A stretch of DNA of 14,961 bases from CAZUCU01 sp964589635 (GCA_964589635.1 CAZPRI010000014.1:1-14961), one strand, 5' to 3'; counted from the stretch's first letter, positions 6,760 through 13,492 are shown. Notes: generated from the sequence alone by a model not told the origin. Program-made: numbers and translations.

Positions 6760-9129
6760 CTAATTAGAAAGTGTAAACTCCACTGTCTTTTCGTATGTTT
6801 CTCCAACAGGATCAACTGCTACAAGTTTTAATCTGTTTAATCCTATGATTGATGAATCGAATTGAGAAGGTTTGAATACAAATATTCCAGCATTATTTAA
6901 GCTTCCGATAAATTCATCATTAAGATAAACTTTTCCTGAAGTAATTTCGCCTCTTGAGATCGCAGGAACAACAAATATTTCGAAGGTGTTTACATATGTC
7001 CGTCCCTCTTTCGGATCAAGAAGTGTTATTTCTGCTCTGTTGTTTTCTGTATTTATAATATTTTCAAATCCTTGATTATTAACCCATGCAGCAACAGATC
7101 TTTCCCATAGAGAATATTGAGAGTCTGAGTTTGGGTTCCTTGGTTCTTCTCCTAGTGGGTTGTCTCTATTTACCCAGTGAAGAATTGAATGAACAGAAGT
7201 TGAATTCCAATCACCCTTAATTATAGCTTTTGTGTTTTCTGGAGTTGGAGATGGATCATTAAAACTTCCTGCAGGATATTTAGGTATAGCAAATCTCATA
7301 AACTCAGCCCACATAGGAGAGACAATTAGACCTGAGGTTTTGTGAGCCATAGACCTGTTGTCGTTGTTTCCGGCCCAAGCGACAACAGAAAGGTTTGGAG
7401 TGTACCCAACTATCCAAGCATCCCTGTAGTCGTTTGTTGTACCTGTTTTTGCGGCAACATCAGTTGCTCCAAAATTAAGAAGAGAGTTTACTCCAAAAAG
7501 TGGAGAACGAGCCTCATTATCAGACAAAATGCTACTGATTTGTCTTGCAACCTGTTCATCCATTACACGTGTTTCTTGTTGTTCATATTCCTCCAATATT
7601 TTTCCTTCTGAATCTTCAACTCGTAATATTCCAGTTGTCTCGTTCTTAACACCTTCATTTGCGAAAACAGAATATGCTCCCGCCATATCAATAGGTCTAA
7701 CTTCACCACCTCCAAGAACAAGAGTTAGTCCGTATTGTTTTACATTTGTAAGTGTTTGAATTCCCATCTTTTTTGCTAAATCAAGAGAGTCTTGAATGCC
7801 TGCAAGATAAAGGGTTTTAACCGCAGGGATATTCCTTGATTGTGCTAGTGCATTTCTAAGGTTTATGGGACCGACAAATTTTCCGTCATAGTTTACTGGG
7901 CTGTAGCAGTTTCCACCTGAAGAACAAGTAGTTGAGAATTCTGTAGGAAGATCAAAAACAACAGTGTCTGGAGTGTAACCCTTTTCAAAAGCTTTAGCAT
8001 AAACAAAAGGTTTGAAAGCAGAACCAGGTTGTCTTTCTGTTGTTGCAATATTAAAGTTTCCATCAATTTCTTCATCGAAGTAGTTTCTTGATCCAACCAT
8101 AGTTAATATTTGACCAGTATTAGGGTCAATTACTGTGATTGATCCGTTTTCAGCATCAAAGTCCACAACGTTGGATGCAACATGTTTTGCAACGATATCC
8201 TCAGCTTCGCTTTGAAGTTCCCAATCTAGTGTTGTGACAACCTTAAGTCCACCCTTTTCGACAGCTTCTGCACCATATTTTTGTTCTAATTGTTCTCTTA
8301 TAAACATCACAAAATGAGGCGCTTTAATTCCGTAATCTTCTTGCTTTTGAAATTCTGTTGATTCCTTTAATACTTCTTCGTACTCATTTTCAGTAATCAT
8401 TTGATTCTCTTTCATTTTCAAAAGAACTTTATTTTTTCTAGACTCAAGATCTTCGAGGTTGTTTCCGTAAGGAGAAAAGTAAGTTGGAGCTTGAGGAAGG
8501 GCAGCAATATAAGCTGATTCTACAAGGGTTAAATCAATAGCATCCTTTCCAAAAAATCTTCTTGAGGCTTCTTGAACACCATAAACAGTTCCACCATAAG
8601 GAACCTCATTCAGATACACTTCAAGAATTTCATCTTTTGTAAGTTTTGACTCTAGTCTAGGGGCAAGAATCCACTCCTTAAGTTTTCTTGTTACTTTTTT
8701 ATCTGTTGTAAGTAATGAGTTTTTTATTACCTGTTGAGTAATAGTTGATCCACCTTGTCCTCCAAAAAGATCACCATCTTTCAGGTTTACAAGAATAGCT
8801 CGAAGAATTGCAGTTGGTTTAATTCCATTATGCTCATAAAAAGTTTCATCTTCAATAGCTATGGTAGCCCATTTAACGTAATCAGAAATTTTATCTAAGG
8901 GAACAACTGTTCTTCGTACGTTTCCATGAACGTCAAAAAGTACAACCTTCTCAGTTCGGTCATATATTTTAGTGGATTCTGCAACAATCCTGTTCTCAAA
9001 ATTATTTATATCTGGAAGCTCAACAGTCGTTATCCAGATAAGAAAAAGACCTGCGAAAAAAAATCCAATAATAATTGATAAGAAAACTAAATTTTTCAAG
9101 TATTTTTTTGAAAGTATTTTATGAAACAT
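6760..9129 (-). CDS. Class A penicillin-binding protein (bifunctional transglycosylase/transpeptidase, PBP1A type)
   Basis: The enzyme polymerises lipid II into glycan strands and cross-links the peptides outside the membrane. The 789-residue protein has a cytoplasmic start, a membrane helix (about 13-34), a GT51 domain with catalytic Glu93 in IEDETFYEHNG, GGSTITQQVIKN (126-137), and KxxEWILAPRLE with EVYLNEVPYGG. The transpeptidase domain has the SxxK motif SAFK (370-373), SRN (431-433) and KTGTT (561-565). A C-terminal extension of about 130 residues (from about 650) ends in a beta-rich, Ig-like region (EVFVVP-like strands, KVYLNDEFIG, LKLVAVD). The start lies eight bases from a TATAAT box and begins MFHKILSKKY. 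It is a single gene, divergent from tyrS, with its own terminator. A complete bifunctional PBP shows that this lineage makes peptidoglycan. Confidence 0.95.
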   Translation of the reverse strand: MFHKILSKKYLKNLVFLSIIIGFFFAGLFLIWITTVELPDINNFENRIVAESTKIYDRTEKVVLFDVHGNVRRTVVPLDKISDYVKWATIAIEDETFYEHNGIKPTAILRAILVNLKDGDLFGGQGGSTITQQVIKNSLLTTDKKVTRKLKEWILAPRLESKLTKDEILEVYLNEVPYGGTVYGVQEASRRFFGKDAIDLTLVESAYIAALPQAPTYFSPYGNNLEDLESRKNKVLLKMKENQMITENEYEEVLKESTEFQKQEDYGIKAPHFVMFIREQLEQKYGAEAVEKGGLKVVTTLDWELQSEAEDIVAKHVASNVVDFDAENGSITVIDPNTGQILTMVGSRNYFDEEIDGNFNIATTERQPGSAFKPFVYAKAFEKGYTPDTVVFDLPTEFSTTCSSGGNCYSPVNYDGKFVGPINLRNALAQSRNIPAVKTLYLAGIQDSLDLAKKMGIQTLTNVKQYGLTLVLGGGEVRPIDMAGAYSVFANEGVKNETTGILRVEDSEGKILEEYEQQETRVMDEQVARQISSILSDNEARSPLFGVNSLLNFGATDVAAKTGTTNDYRDAWIVGYTPNLSVVAWAGNNDNRSMAHKTSGLIVSPMWAEFMRFAIPKYPAGSFNDPSPTPENTKAIIKGDWNSTSVHSILHWVNRDNPLGEEPRNPNSDSQYSLWERSVAAWVNNQGFENIINTENNRAEITLLDPKEGRTYVNTFEIFVVPAISRGEITSGKVYLNDEFIGSLNNAGIFVFKPSQFDSSIIGLNRLKLVAVDPVGETYEKTVEFTLSN

Positions 9130-9137
9130 TACAATTG

Positions 9138-9143
9138 ATTATA
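9138..9143 (-). promoter_or_regulatory. -10 box (TATAAT) for the PBP gene
   Basis: A perfect TATAAT on the minus strand ends eight bases before the ATG at 9129, so the transcript would have almost no leader. A TTGATA hexamer upstream is spaced only 14 bases away, too close for a standard -35 box. Confidence 0.55.
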
Positions 9144-9188
9144 CAATAAAAGGAGACTATCAAATAAGACAAAAAAGGGCAAAAGTGC

Positions 9189-9194
9189 TAAAAT
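9189..9194 (+). promoter_or_regulatory. tyrS: -10-like box (TAAAAT) for tyrS
   Basis: TAAAAT ends nine bases before the ATG at 9204. AAGACA at 9166-9171, 17 bases upstream, matches TTGACA at four positions and is a possible -35 box. The leader would be only a few bases and has no Shine-Dalgarno sequence. Confidence 0.5.
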
Positions 9195-9203
9195 CGTTTT
9201 ATC

Positions 9204-10430
9204 ATGTTTCGAAAAAGAAAAATAATCACAGATGAGAAAAAAATAGACGAAATTCTTGATAGGTACTCAAAAGAGATTTTGCCCACAAGAGATAAGTTGA
9301 AAACAAAACTATTATCTGGAGACAAACTAAAGATGTATGTTGGTGCTGATCCAACAGGTGCTGATCTTCATATTGGACACGCAACAAACTTCATTCTTTT
9401 GGAAGAGTTAAGAAAGTTAGGACATGAGGTGATTATTTTATTTGGTGGCTTTACTGCAACAATAGGTGACCCAACAGGAAAAGATTCTGAGAGAGTTAGG
9501 CTTACAAAAAAGGAAGTAAAGAAAAATATTAAAAATTGGAAGGAGCAAGTTTCAAAAGTTATAAAAATAAATGACTTTATGAATAAACCAAGATTTGTAA
9601 ATAATAATGATTGGTATTCAAAAATGGGGTTAGAAAAAATAATTGAAATAGCTTCTAATTTTACTGTTCAACAAATGATCGAGAGAGATATGTTTGAAAA
9701 AAGAATTAAAGATGGAAAACCTGTTTATGTTCACGAATTCTTCTACCCATTTCTTCAAGGGTATGACTCAGTTGTTTTAGGTGTTGATGTTGAGATAGGA
9801 GGAACTGATCAAACTTTTAATATGTTAGCCGGGAGAACTCTTCAAGAAAGATTTAATAAAAAACAGAAGTTTGTAATTTCCACACCTCTACTTGAAAACC
9901 CAAAAACAGGAGAAAAGATGATGAATAAAAGTACAGGGCAATATATAGCAATTTTAGAAGAACCAAATAATATGTTTGGAAAGGTTATGGCTCTCCCTGA
10001 TGAGGTGGTTGTTAATTTAATTAAACATTGCACGCATGCAACAATGGAAAAAGTAGAAGAGATACAAAAAAAAGTAGAGAAAGGTGACTCTCCTAAAGAA
10101 GTAAAAGAAGAGGTTGCTTTCGAGGTTGTAAAAACATATCACGATGAAAAGTTAGCAATTAAAGCAAAAGAAAACTTCAATAAACTTTTTACAAAAAAAG
10201 AAATATCGGATGACATTGTTGAGTTTAACGTAGAGAAAGGAAAAAAAATAATGGACTTCGTGTTAGAAAAAAAGATGTTTTCATCAAAATCTGAATTTAG
10301 AAGATTGGTAGAGCAGGGGGCGGTTTCTGTTTTTGAGGGAGAAAAAATTGAAGATCCAAACTATGAATTAGATAAAAACGAAGTTATAAGAATAGGGAAG
10401 AAGAATATATTTAAGATTGTGATGAAATAA
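9204..10430 (+). CDS. tyrS: Tyrosyl-tRNA synthetase
   Basis: TyrRS charges tRNA-Tyr with tyrosine using ATP. The 408-residue protein is a class I synthetase with YVGADPTGADLHIGHA (45-60; HIGH at 56-59), the tyrosine-pocket segment FFYPFLQGYDSV (179-190), GGTDQTFNM (199-207) and a KMSKS-type loop KMMNKS (238-243). The C-terminus is an S4 RNA-binding domain (about 348-408: KMFSSKSEFRRLVEQGAVSV). The pattern fits the short TyrZ-like branch rather than the E. coli TyrS type. The loop reads MNKS instead of MSKS, which keeps the second lysine. It diverges from the PBP gene and ends at a hairpin terminator shared with the small acidic gene. Confidence 0.96.
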   Translation: MFRKRKIITDEKKIDEILDRYSKEILPTRDKLKTKLLSGDKLKMYVGADPTGADLHIGHATNFILLEELRKLGHEVIILFGGFTATIGDPTGKDSERVRLTKKEVKKNIKNWKEQVSKVIKINDFMNKPRFVNNNDWYSKMGLEKIIEIASNFTVQQMIERDMFEKRIKDGKPVYVHEFFYPFLQGYDSVVLGVDVEIGGTDQTFNMLAGRTLQERFNKKQKFVISTPLLENPKTGEKMMNKSTGQYIAILEEPNNMFGKVMALPDEVVVNLIKHCTHATMEKVEEIQKKVEKGDSPKEVKEEVAFEVVKTYHDEKLAIKAKENFNKLFTKKEISDDIVEFNVEKGKKIMDFVLEKKMFSSKSEFRRLVEQGAVSVFEGEKIEDPNYELDKNEVIRIGKKNIFKIVMK

Positions 10431-10458
10431 AAAAAGGCGACCTTTGTCGCCTTTTTTA
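10429..10458. terminator. Bidirectional terminator between tyrS and the small acidic gene
   Basis: The stem GGCGAC/GTCGCC (10436-10441, 10446-10451) with loop CTTT is flanked by seven As and six Ts. It overlaps the last bases of tyrS on one side and the stop codon of the convergent acidic gene on the other, so one hairpin serves both genes. Confidence 0.85.
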
Positions 10459-10605
10459 CCACTCTAATTTTGCATCATCAAAGGAGTCAAAATCTACTTC
10501 GTCATCATCCTCATCATTCAGACTGGTTGTATTATCTTCATCAAAAAGACTGTCGTCTGACAATACATCATCATCGTTTTCGTCAAGAACATTTTCTTCG
10601 AACAT
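10456..10605 (-). CDS. Very acidic small protein, 49 residues, function unknown
   Basis: The minus-strand frame encodes 49 residues starting MFEENVLDENDDDVL and ending DSFDDAKLEW. I count 16 Asp and 7 Glu against one Lys, so the net charge is about -22. There is no signal peptide or membrane segment, so it would be a soluble, probably disordered cytoplasmic protein. The frame is supported by a -10-like TAAAAT on the minus strand (10622-10627), a complete ATG-to-TAA frame, and a terminator at its stop. The charge pattern recalls DNA mimics and acidic tails of RNA-polymerase or chaperone partners, but nothing in the sequence proves such a role. I do not recognise the family. The Asp codons (GAT/GAC) make the DNA look repetitive, and low-complexity coding could in principle be accidental. 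Confidence 0.65.
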   Translation of the reverse strand: MFEENVLDENDDDVLSDDSLFDEDNTTSLNDEDDDEVDFDSFDDAKLEW

Positions 10606-10759
10606 TTCTATTTAAAAAATTATTTTAATAACTCTTGAGACAAAAATAACAAAAATAAAAAAGAGTGCAAGTTCCCCGAGACTGTGGAAAAGATATTTGT
10701 CTTTAGTTTGTTTGATTTTGAAAAATAAAATGGTACTTTAATAAAGAAAGGACATTGTT

Positions 10760-11068
10760 ATGAGAGTAAATAGAAATTCAAGCATCACAGTTGCGACCTT
10801 AGGTATTTTTATTTCACCGCTTTGTATGGTGTCTTCGAGAGAGGACAACCCTATTACTGAAACCGACGGAGATATGTGGTTAAGGAATAAATTGTATGTA
10901 TCTATCGAAGAAAATTTAAATCGATTAAGTAGTTTCGGTAATATGGATGCTGCGCCATTCGAGGAAGACCTTTGTTCAAAAACTGTTTACAAGACAGGGT
11001 CAGTAGGTGGTTTTCAGAGACCACCCAAAAAAATTCTCCCAAAAGGAGATAGAAAAAAATTTCATTAG
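10760..11068 (+). CDS. Orphan small protein, 102 residues, with N-terminal hydrophobic segment
   Basis: This is the only gene in the window with a clear Shine-Dalgarno sequence: AAAGGA (10747-10752), seven bases before the ATG. The protein starts MRVNRNSS, followed by ITVATLGIFISPLC, which could be a signal peptide or a single membrane helix; the Cys is not in a proper lipobox. The rest is polar, with a second Cys near residue 72 and a basic, Pro-rich end (RPPKKILPKGDRKKFH). I recognise no domain. A -10-like TAAAAT (10726-10731) lies upstream. A plus-strand hairpin plus T-run (11111-11147), inside the convergent ruvC, could end the transcript. An overlapping minus-strand frame (10902-11096) is weaker and was rejected. 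The distinct start signal makes recent acquisition or special regulation plausible. Confidence 0.6.
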   Translation: MRVNRNSSITVATLGIFISPLCMVSSREDNPITETDGDMWLRNKLYVSIEENLNRLSSFGNMDAAPFEEDLCSKTVYKTGSVGGFQRPPKKILPKGDRKKFH

Positions 11069-11074
11069 AAGTTT

Positions 11075-11566
11075 TTAATTGTGAGTCAAAACACACAAAC
11101 CAACCCCAATAGCATCATACTCATCATCGAGCATGATGCTTTTTTTATTTAAATCTATAAGTAGTGGAATCATTTTTATAACTGCTTTTTTGTCACTATT
11201 TCCATAACCTGTCACAGCTATTTTTATTTCTTGTGGGGAAAGTTCTACGACTGTTAATCCATGTTTTTTTGCGAGGGCAAGTATGACACCTCTTGATTCT
11301 GCAACCTTCATTGCTGTTTTTACGTTTGCATTAAAAAATAATGTTTCTATCCCAAGGTGTGAAGGTTTGTATTTATTCAGTATTCTTTCAATTTCAATAT
11401 GTATTTGAGAAAGCCTTTCCGCATGTTCGTCTTTAGGAGAAGTCTTAAAACATTCCGAAAAAACAAGTTTAGGTTTGCTTGTTCCGAGCGAAGCCGAGGA
11501 AGGAGTTTTTTCTATAACAGAAATGCCTAATCTTTCGTATCCTGGATCTATACCTAAAACTATCAT
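11075..11566 (-). CDS. ruvC: Holliday junction endonuclease RuvC
   Basis: RuvC cuts Holliday junctions symmetrically, together with RuvAB, during recombination and fork repair. The 163-residue protein keeps the acidic catalytic set: Asp7 in GIDPGYERLG, Glu74 in LGIETLFF, and Asp148 and Asp151 in LDDEYDAIGVG, with FFNANVKTAMKVAESRG (77-93) as the dimer/DNA helix. Residues 21-33 (TPSSASLGTSKPK) lie in the first beta-hairpin turn, which is usually shorter; they are encoded by a GC-rich block unlike the rest of the gene (see the repeat at 11482-11502). The gene starts six bases after a perfect TATAAT and has no Shine-Dalgarno sequence. It is followed on the same strand by no gene; its stop lies seven bases from the end of the convergent orphan gene. 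Confidence 0.95.
   Translation of the reverse strand: MIVLGIDPGYERLGISVIEKTPSSASLGTSKPKLVFSECFKTSPKDEHAERLSQIHIEIERILNKYKPSHLGIETLFFNANVKTAMKVAESRGVILALAKKHGLTVVELSPQEIKIAVTGYGNSDKKAVIKMIPLLIDLNKKSIMLDDEYDAIGVGLCVLTHN
11111..11147 (+). terminator. Plus-strand terminator hairpin inside the 3' end of ruvC
   Basis: AGCATCAT (11111-11118) pairs with ATGATGCT (11133-11140), with an inner CTC/GAG pair, followed by seven Ts. It lies 43 bases after the orphan gene stop on the same strand and is the only candidate terminator for it. The same bases encode the Asp148/Asp151 region of RuvC on the other strand. Confidence 0.6.
11482..11502. repeat. GC-rich repeat block read in frame inside ruvC
   Basis: The block TTCCGAGCGAAGCCGAGGA contains the direct repeat CCGAG-CGAAG-CCGAG and stands out in an AT-rich gene. 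It encodes SSASLGT within residues 21-33 of RuvC. I recall nearly the same CCTCGGCTTCGCTCGG word as a dispersed intergenic repeat in many bacteria. It is probably a short palindromic-element type insertion tolerated in a surface turn; this is inference. Confidence 0.5.
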
Positions 11567-11572
11567 AATAAA

Positions 11573-11578
11573 ATTATA
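11573..11578 (-). promoter_or_regulatory. ruvC: -10 box (TATAAT) for ruvC
   Basis: A perfect TATAAT on the minus strand ends six bases before the ruvC ATG, predicting a leaderless transcript. No clear -35 box. Confidence 0.55.
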
Positions 11579-11657
11579 ACATTGCCTTTAGTACATCACC
11601 CCCACTTACACGTACGTTACATCTCCAACTTCCAACTTCACGCACCAAAAACCCAAC

Positions 11658-11703
11658 CGTCATCCTGCAAAAACCCGTCATCCCTGCCTCCGCAGGAATG
11701 ACG
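11658..11703. repeat. Palindromic repeat in the ruvC-yebC gap (hairpin copy plus truncated copy)
   Basis: A full hairpin (11676-11703) pairs CGTCAT with ATGACG and CCTGC with GCAGG around loop CTCC. Just to the left, 11658-11673 is a partial copy (CGTCATCCTGC). The family is the same as the left part of the element at 6541-6632. The rest of the 176-base gap (11567-11742) shows only the ruvC promoter and C-rich plus-strand sequence with no gene. Confidence 0.7.
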
Positions 11704-11742
11704 GAGGAATAAGATCGAGTGTATTTAGAAAGATCAAAATCT

Positions 11743-12282
11743 CTAACCCAAATTAGAAGCGTTTGTGAAAACATTTTGAACATCTTCATTCTCTTCAAAT
11801 TTTTCTATAAGAGCAGATAGTTTTTCTAGGTCAGAGTCAGATAGTTCGACTGTTGTGTTTGCTGTCCATTCAAACCCTGTCTTTGTAAATGCCCAAGAGG
11901 CTGCTCCTGGTTGAGCAAGTTCATATCCTGACTTTGAAAGAATGTGTCTAATTTCTCCAGCAATTCTATTTTTGTTGTCTGAAAGAGTTTCTACAATCAC
12001 TGCACATCCTCCTGGACCATATGTTTCATATGTTGAAGGTTCCATTGCTGCAGTATCTTTATCTGTTCCTTTTTTTACAGCTCTTTCGATCGTATCTTTT
12101 GTCATATTCTCCTTTTTGGCCATCTCTATAACTGTCGCAAGTCCTGGAGAATTTACATCACCATTACATTTTTTAGATTCTGAGGTTATAAGTTTTGAAA
12201 TTCTAGAAAATACATTACTTTTCTTTGCATCATTTGCTGCTTTTTTGTGTTTTATTTTTGAAAATTTATTGTGTCCTGACAT
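11743..12282 (-). CDS. yebC: YebC/TACO1 family protein, short form lacking one domain
   Basis: YebC/TACO1 proteins were long annotated as transcription regulators; more recent work links them to translation, including help at proline-rich stretches. The start at 12282 gives MSGHNKFSKIKHKKAANDAK, the family N-terminus (M[A/S]GHxKWxxIxHxKxxxDxK). Further motifs are KKENMTKDTIERAVKKG (56-72), YETYGPGGCAVIVETLSDNKNR (85-106) and the C-terminal LIEKFEENEDVQNVFTN. The frame is open 102 bases upstream, but that stretch does not look like YebC. At 179 residues it is about 65 shorter than E. coli YebC (246): the segment normally between the FxKKG strand and the LxxLIDxLEDxDDVQxVYxN end is missing. The minus-strand TACTAT at 12292-12297 is a weak -10. 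It sits between ruvB and ruvC, as yebC-ruv clusters often do. Confidence 0.92.
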   Translation of the reverse strand: MSGHNKFSKIKHKKAANDAKKSNVFSRISKLITSESKKCNGDVNSPGLATVIEMAKKENMTKDTIERAVKKGTDKDTAAMEPSTYETYGPGGCAVIVETLSDNKNRIAGEIRHILSKSGYELAQPGAASWAFTKTGFEWTANTTVELSDSDLEKLSALIEKFEENEDVQNVFTNASNLG

Positions 12283-12291
12283 AATGGTTAA

Positions 12292-12297
12292 ATAGTA
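12292..12297 (-). promoter_or_regulatory. yebC: Weak -10-like box (TACTAT) for yebC
   Basis: TACTAT matches TATAAT at four positions and ends nine bases before the yebC ATG, the same distance range as the other promoters here. On sequence alone it is weak. Confidence 0.3.
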
Positions 12298-12371
12298 AAC
12301 AGGGAAGGGTAAAAAGTCAAAAAATGTATGAATAACACACATCTTTGTCATCTCAGATTTAGTCTGGAATA

Positions 12372-12457
12372 CATGCCTCCGCAAAAGATCCGGCGTGTAG
12401 AAATCCTTTTTTATTAATTTAAAAACTTGGGTCCCCGGGTTAAACCCGAGGATGACG
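12372..12457. repeat. Second copy of the MITE-like palindromic repeat, left half decayed
   Basis: Bases 12428-12457 match 6603-6632 at 28 of 30 positions and end in the same GGATGACG. The two differences (C to T, G to A) restore perfect pairing in CGGGTTAAACCCG, so the hairpin is kept. The left half (12372-12400, GCCTCCGC...GATCC) only vaguely resembles the other copy. It lies between ruvB and yebC. Confidence 0.65.
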
Positions 12458-12463
12458 ACCGAC

Positions 12464-13492
12464 TTACTTTTCTAGAAATCCTTTTGGAATATCAATATTC
12501 AAATGATTAAAAGTTTTTTCTGTAATAATTCTCCCTCGAGAAGTTCTTTCAATAAGGCCAAGTTGAATAAGGTATGGTTCATGAAAATCCTCAATAGTTC
12601 CGATTTCTTCTGAAAGAGATGTTGCGAGAGTACTTGCTCCAACCGGACCGCCTTTGTATTTATCAGCAATTGTCACAAGAATATCTCTATCTGCTTTTGA
12701 AAGGCCTAGCTCATCTATTCCAAGCATTTCAAGAGTTTCAACAACAGTATCTTTTGTTAATGCTGTTTTATTTATTTGAGCAACGTCTCTACATCTTTTA
12801 AGTAGGTAGTTTGCAGTCCTTGGTGTGAAACGACTTCTTTTTGCAATTTCTTCTGCTGCTGATTCCTCTATTTCAACACCGAGAATTTTGGAAGATCTTT
12901 GTAGGATTCTTTTAATCTCTTCTTGTGTGTAGAATTCAAGCTTAAAAACTCCTCCAGAAAACCGTGACCGTAGAGGAGATGAAACACTAGATATTTTTGT
13001 TGTTGCAGCAATGAGTGTGAAAGGGGGGAGTTCAAGCTGGATAGTTCTTGCAGATGGACCTTTTCCTAAAATTATATCTAAATTACCTGATTCCATCGCT
13101 GGATATAAAATTTCTTCAATAGATTTATTTAATCTGTGAATTTCGTCTATAAAAAAGACATCTCCTGGTTCTAGATTTGTTAAAATAGAGGCCAAATCAC
13201 CAACCCTTTCGATTGATGGACCAGATGTTATTTTTATTTGCTTTTTTGTATGCTTTGCTATAAGATGGGCGACGGTTGTTTTTCCTAGTCCTGGAGGACC
13301 ATAAAACAATAAATGCTCAGGAGGATGATTTCTTTCTTCTGCAGCCCGAAGAAGAATACTTAAATTCTTTTTCATGTGTTCTTGACCTATATAATCATCA
13401 AAATTATCAGGTCTAAGTTTCTGATCTAGGAAAACATCTTCTTTTTGAGAGCTTTCGAAACTATCATTTTGTTTTGCTTTAGGGCTTGACAT
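12464..13492 (-). CDS. ruvB: Holliday junction ATP-dependent DNA helicase RuvB
   Basis: RuvB is the AAA+ motor that drives branch migration with RuvA. From the ATG at 13492 the protein has 342 residues, the usual length. It begins MSSPKAKQND and contains LRPDNFDDYIGQ (26-37), Walker A GPPGLGKT (65-72), Walker B VFFIDEIHR (112-120), sensor 1 AATT (162-165), the arginine-finger segment SPLRSRF, and the winged-helix end with GGPVGASTLATSLSEE and EPYLIQLGLIERTSRGR. The open frame extends 177 bases upstream, but those codons run through the structured region and do not resemble RuvB. A -10-like TATACT (13511-13516, minus strand) lies 18 bases before the ATG. ruvA, usually adjacent, is absent from this window. 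Confidence 0.97.
   Translation of the reverse strand: MSSPKAKQNDSFESSQKEDVFLDQKLRPDNFDDYIGQEHMKKNLSILLRAAEERNHPPEHLLFYGPPGLGKTTVAHLIAKHTKKQIKITSGPSIERVGDLASILTNLEPGDVFFIDEIHRLNKSIEEILYPAMESGNLDIILGKGPSARTIQLELPPFTLIAATTKISSVSSPLRSRFSGGVFKLEFYTQEEIKRILQRSSKILGVEIEESAAEEIAKRSRFTPRTANYLLKRCRDVAQINKTALTKDTVVETLEMLGIDELGLSKADRDILVTIADKYKGGPVGASTLATSLSEEIGTIEDFHEPYLIQLGLIERTSRGRIITEKTFNHLNIDIPKGFLEK

Noticed and set aside
7342..7759. Plus-strand open frames inside the PBP gene
   Set aside because: They are antisense to conserved transpeptidase motifs and have no start signals.
10902..11096. Minus-strand 64-residue frame opposite the orphan gene
   Set aside because: The plus-strand frame has a Shine-Dalgarno sequence, an upstream -10 box and a downstream terminator; the minus-strand frame has none and overlaps the ruvC end.
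11574..11798. Minus-strand 74-residue open frame across the ruvC-yebC gap
   Set aside because: It runs through the palindromic repeat (giving VIPAEAGMT, a typical translation of such repeats) and overlaps the yebC 3' end; it has no start signal.
12283..12384. N-terminal extension of yebC by 34 residues
   Set aside because: The conserved MSGHNKFSK start at 12282 fits the family N-terminus exactly.
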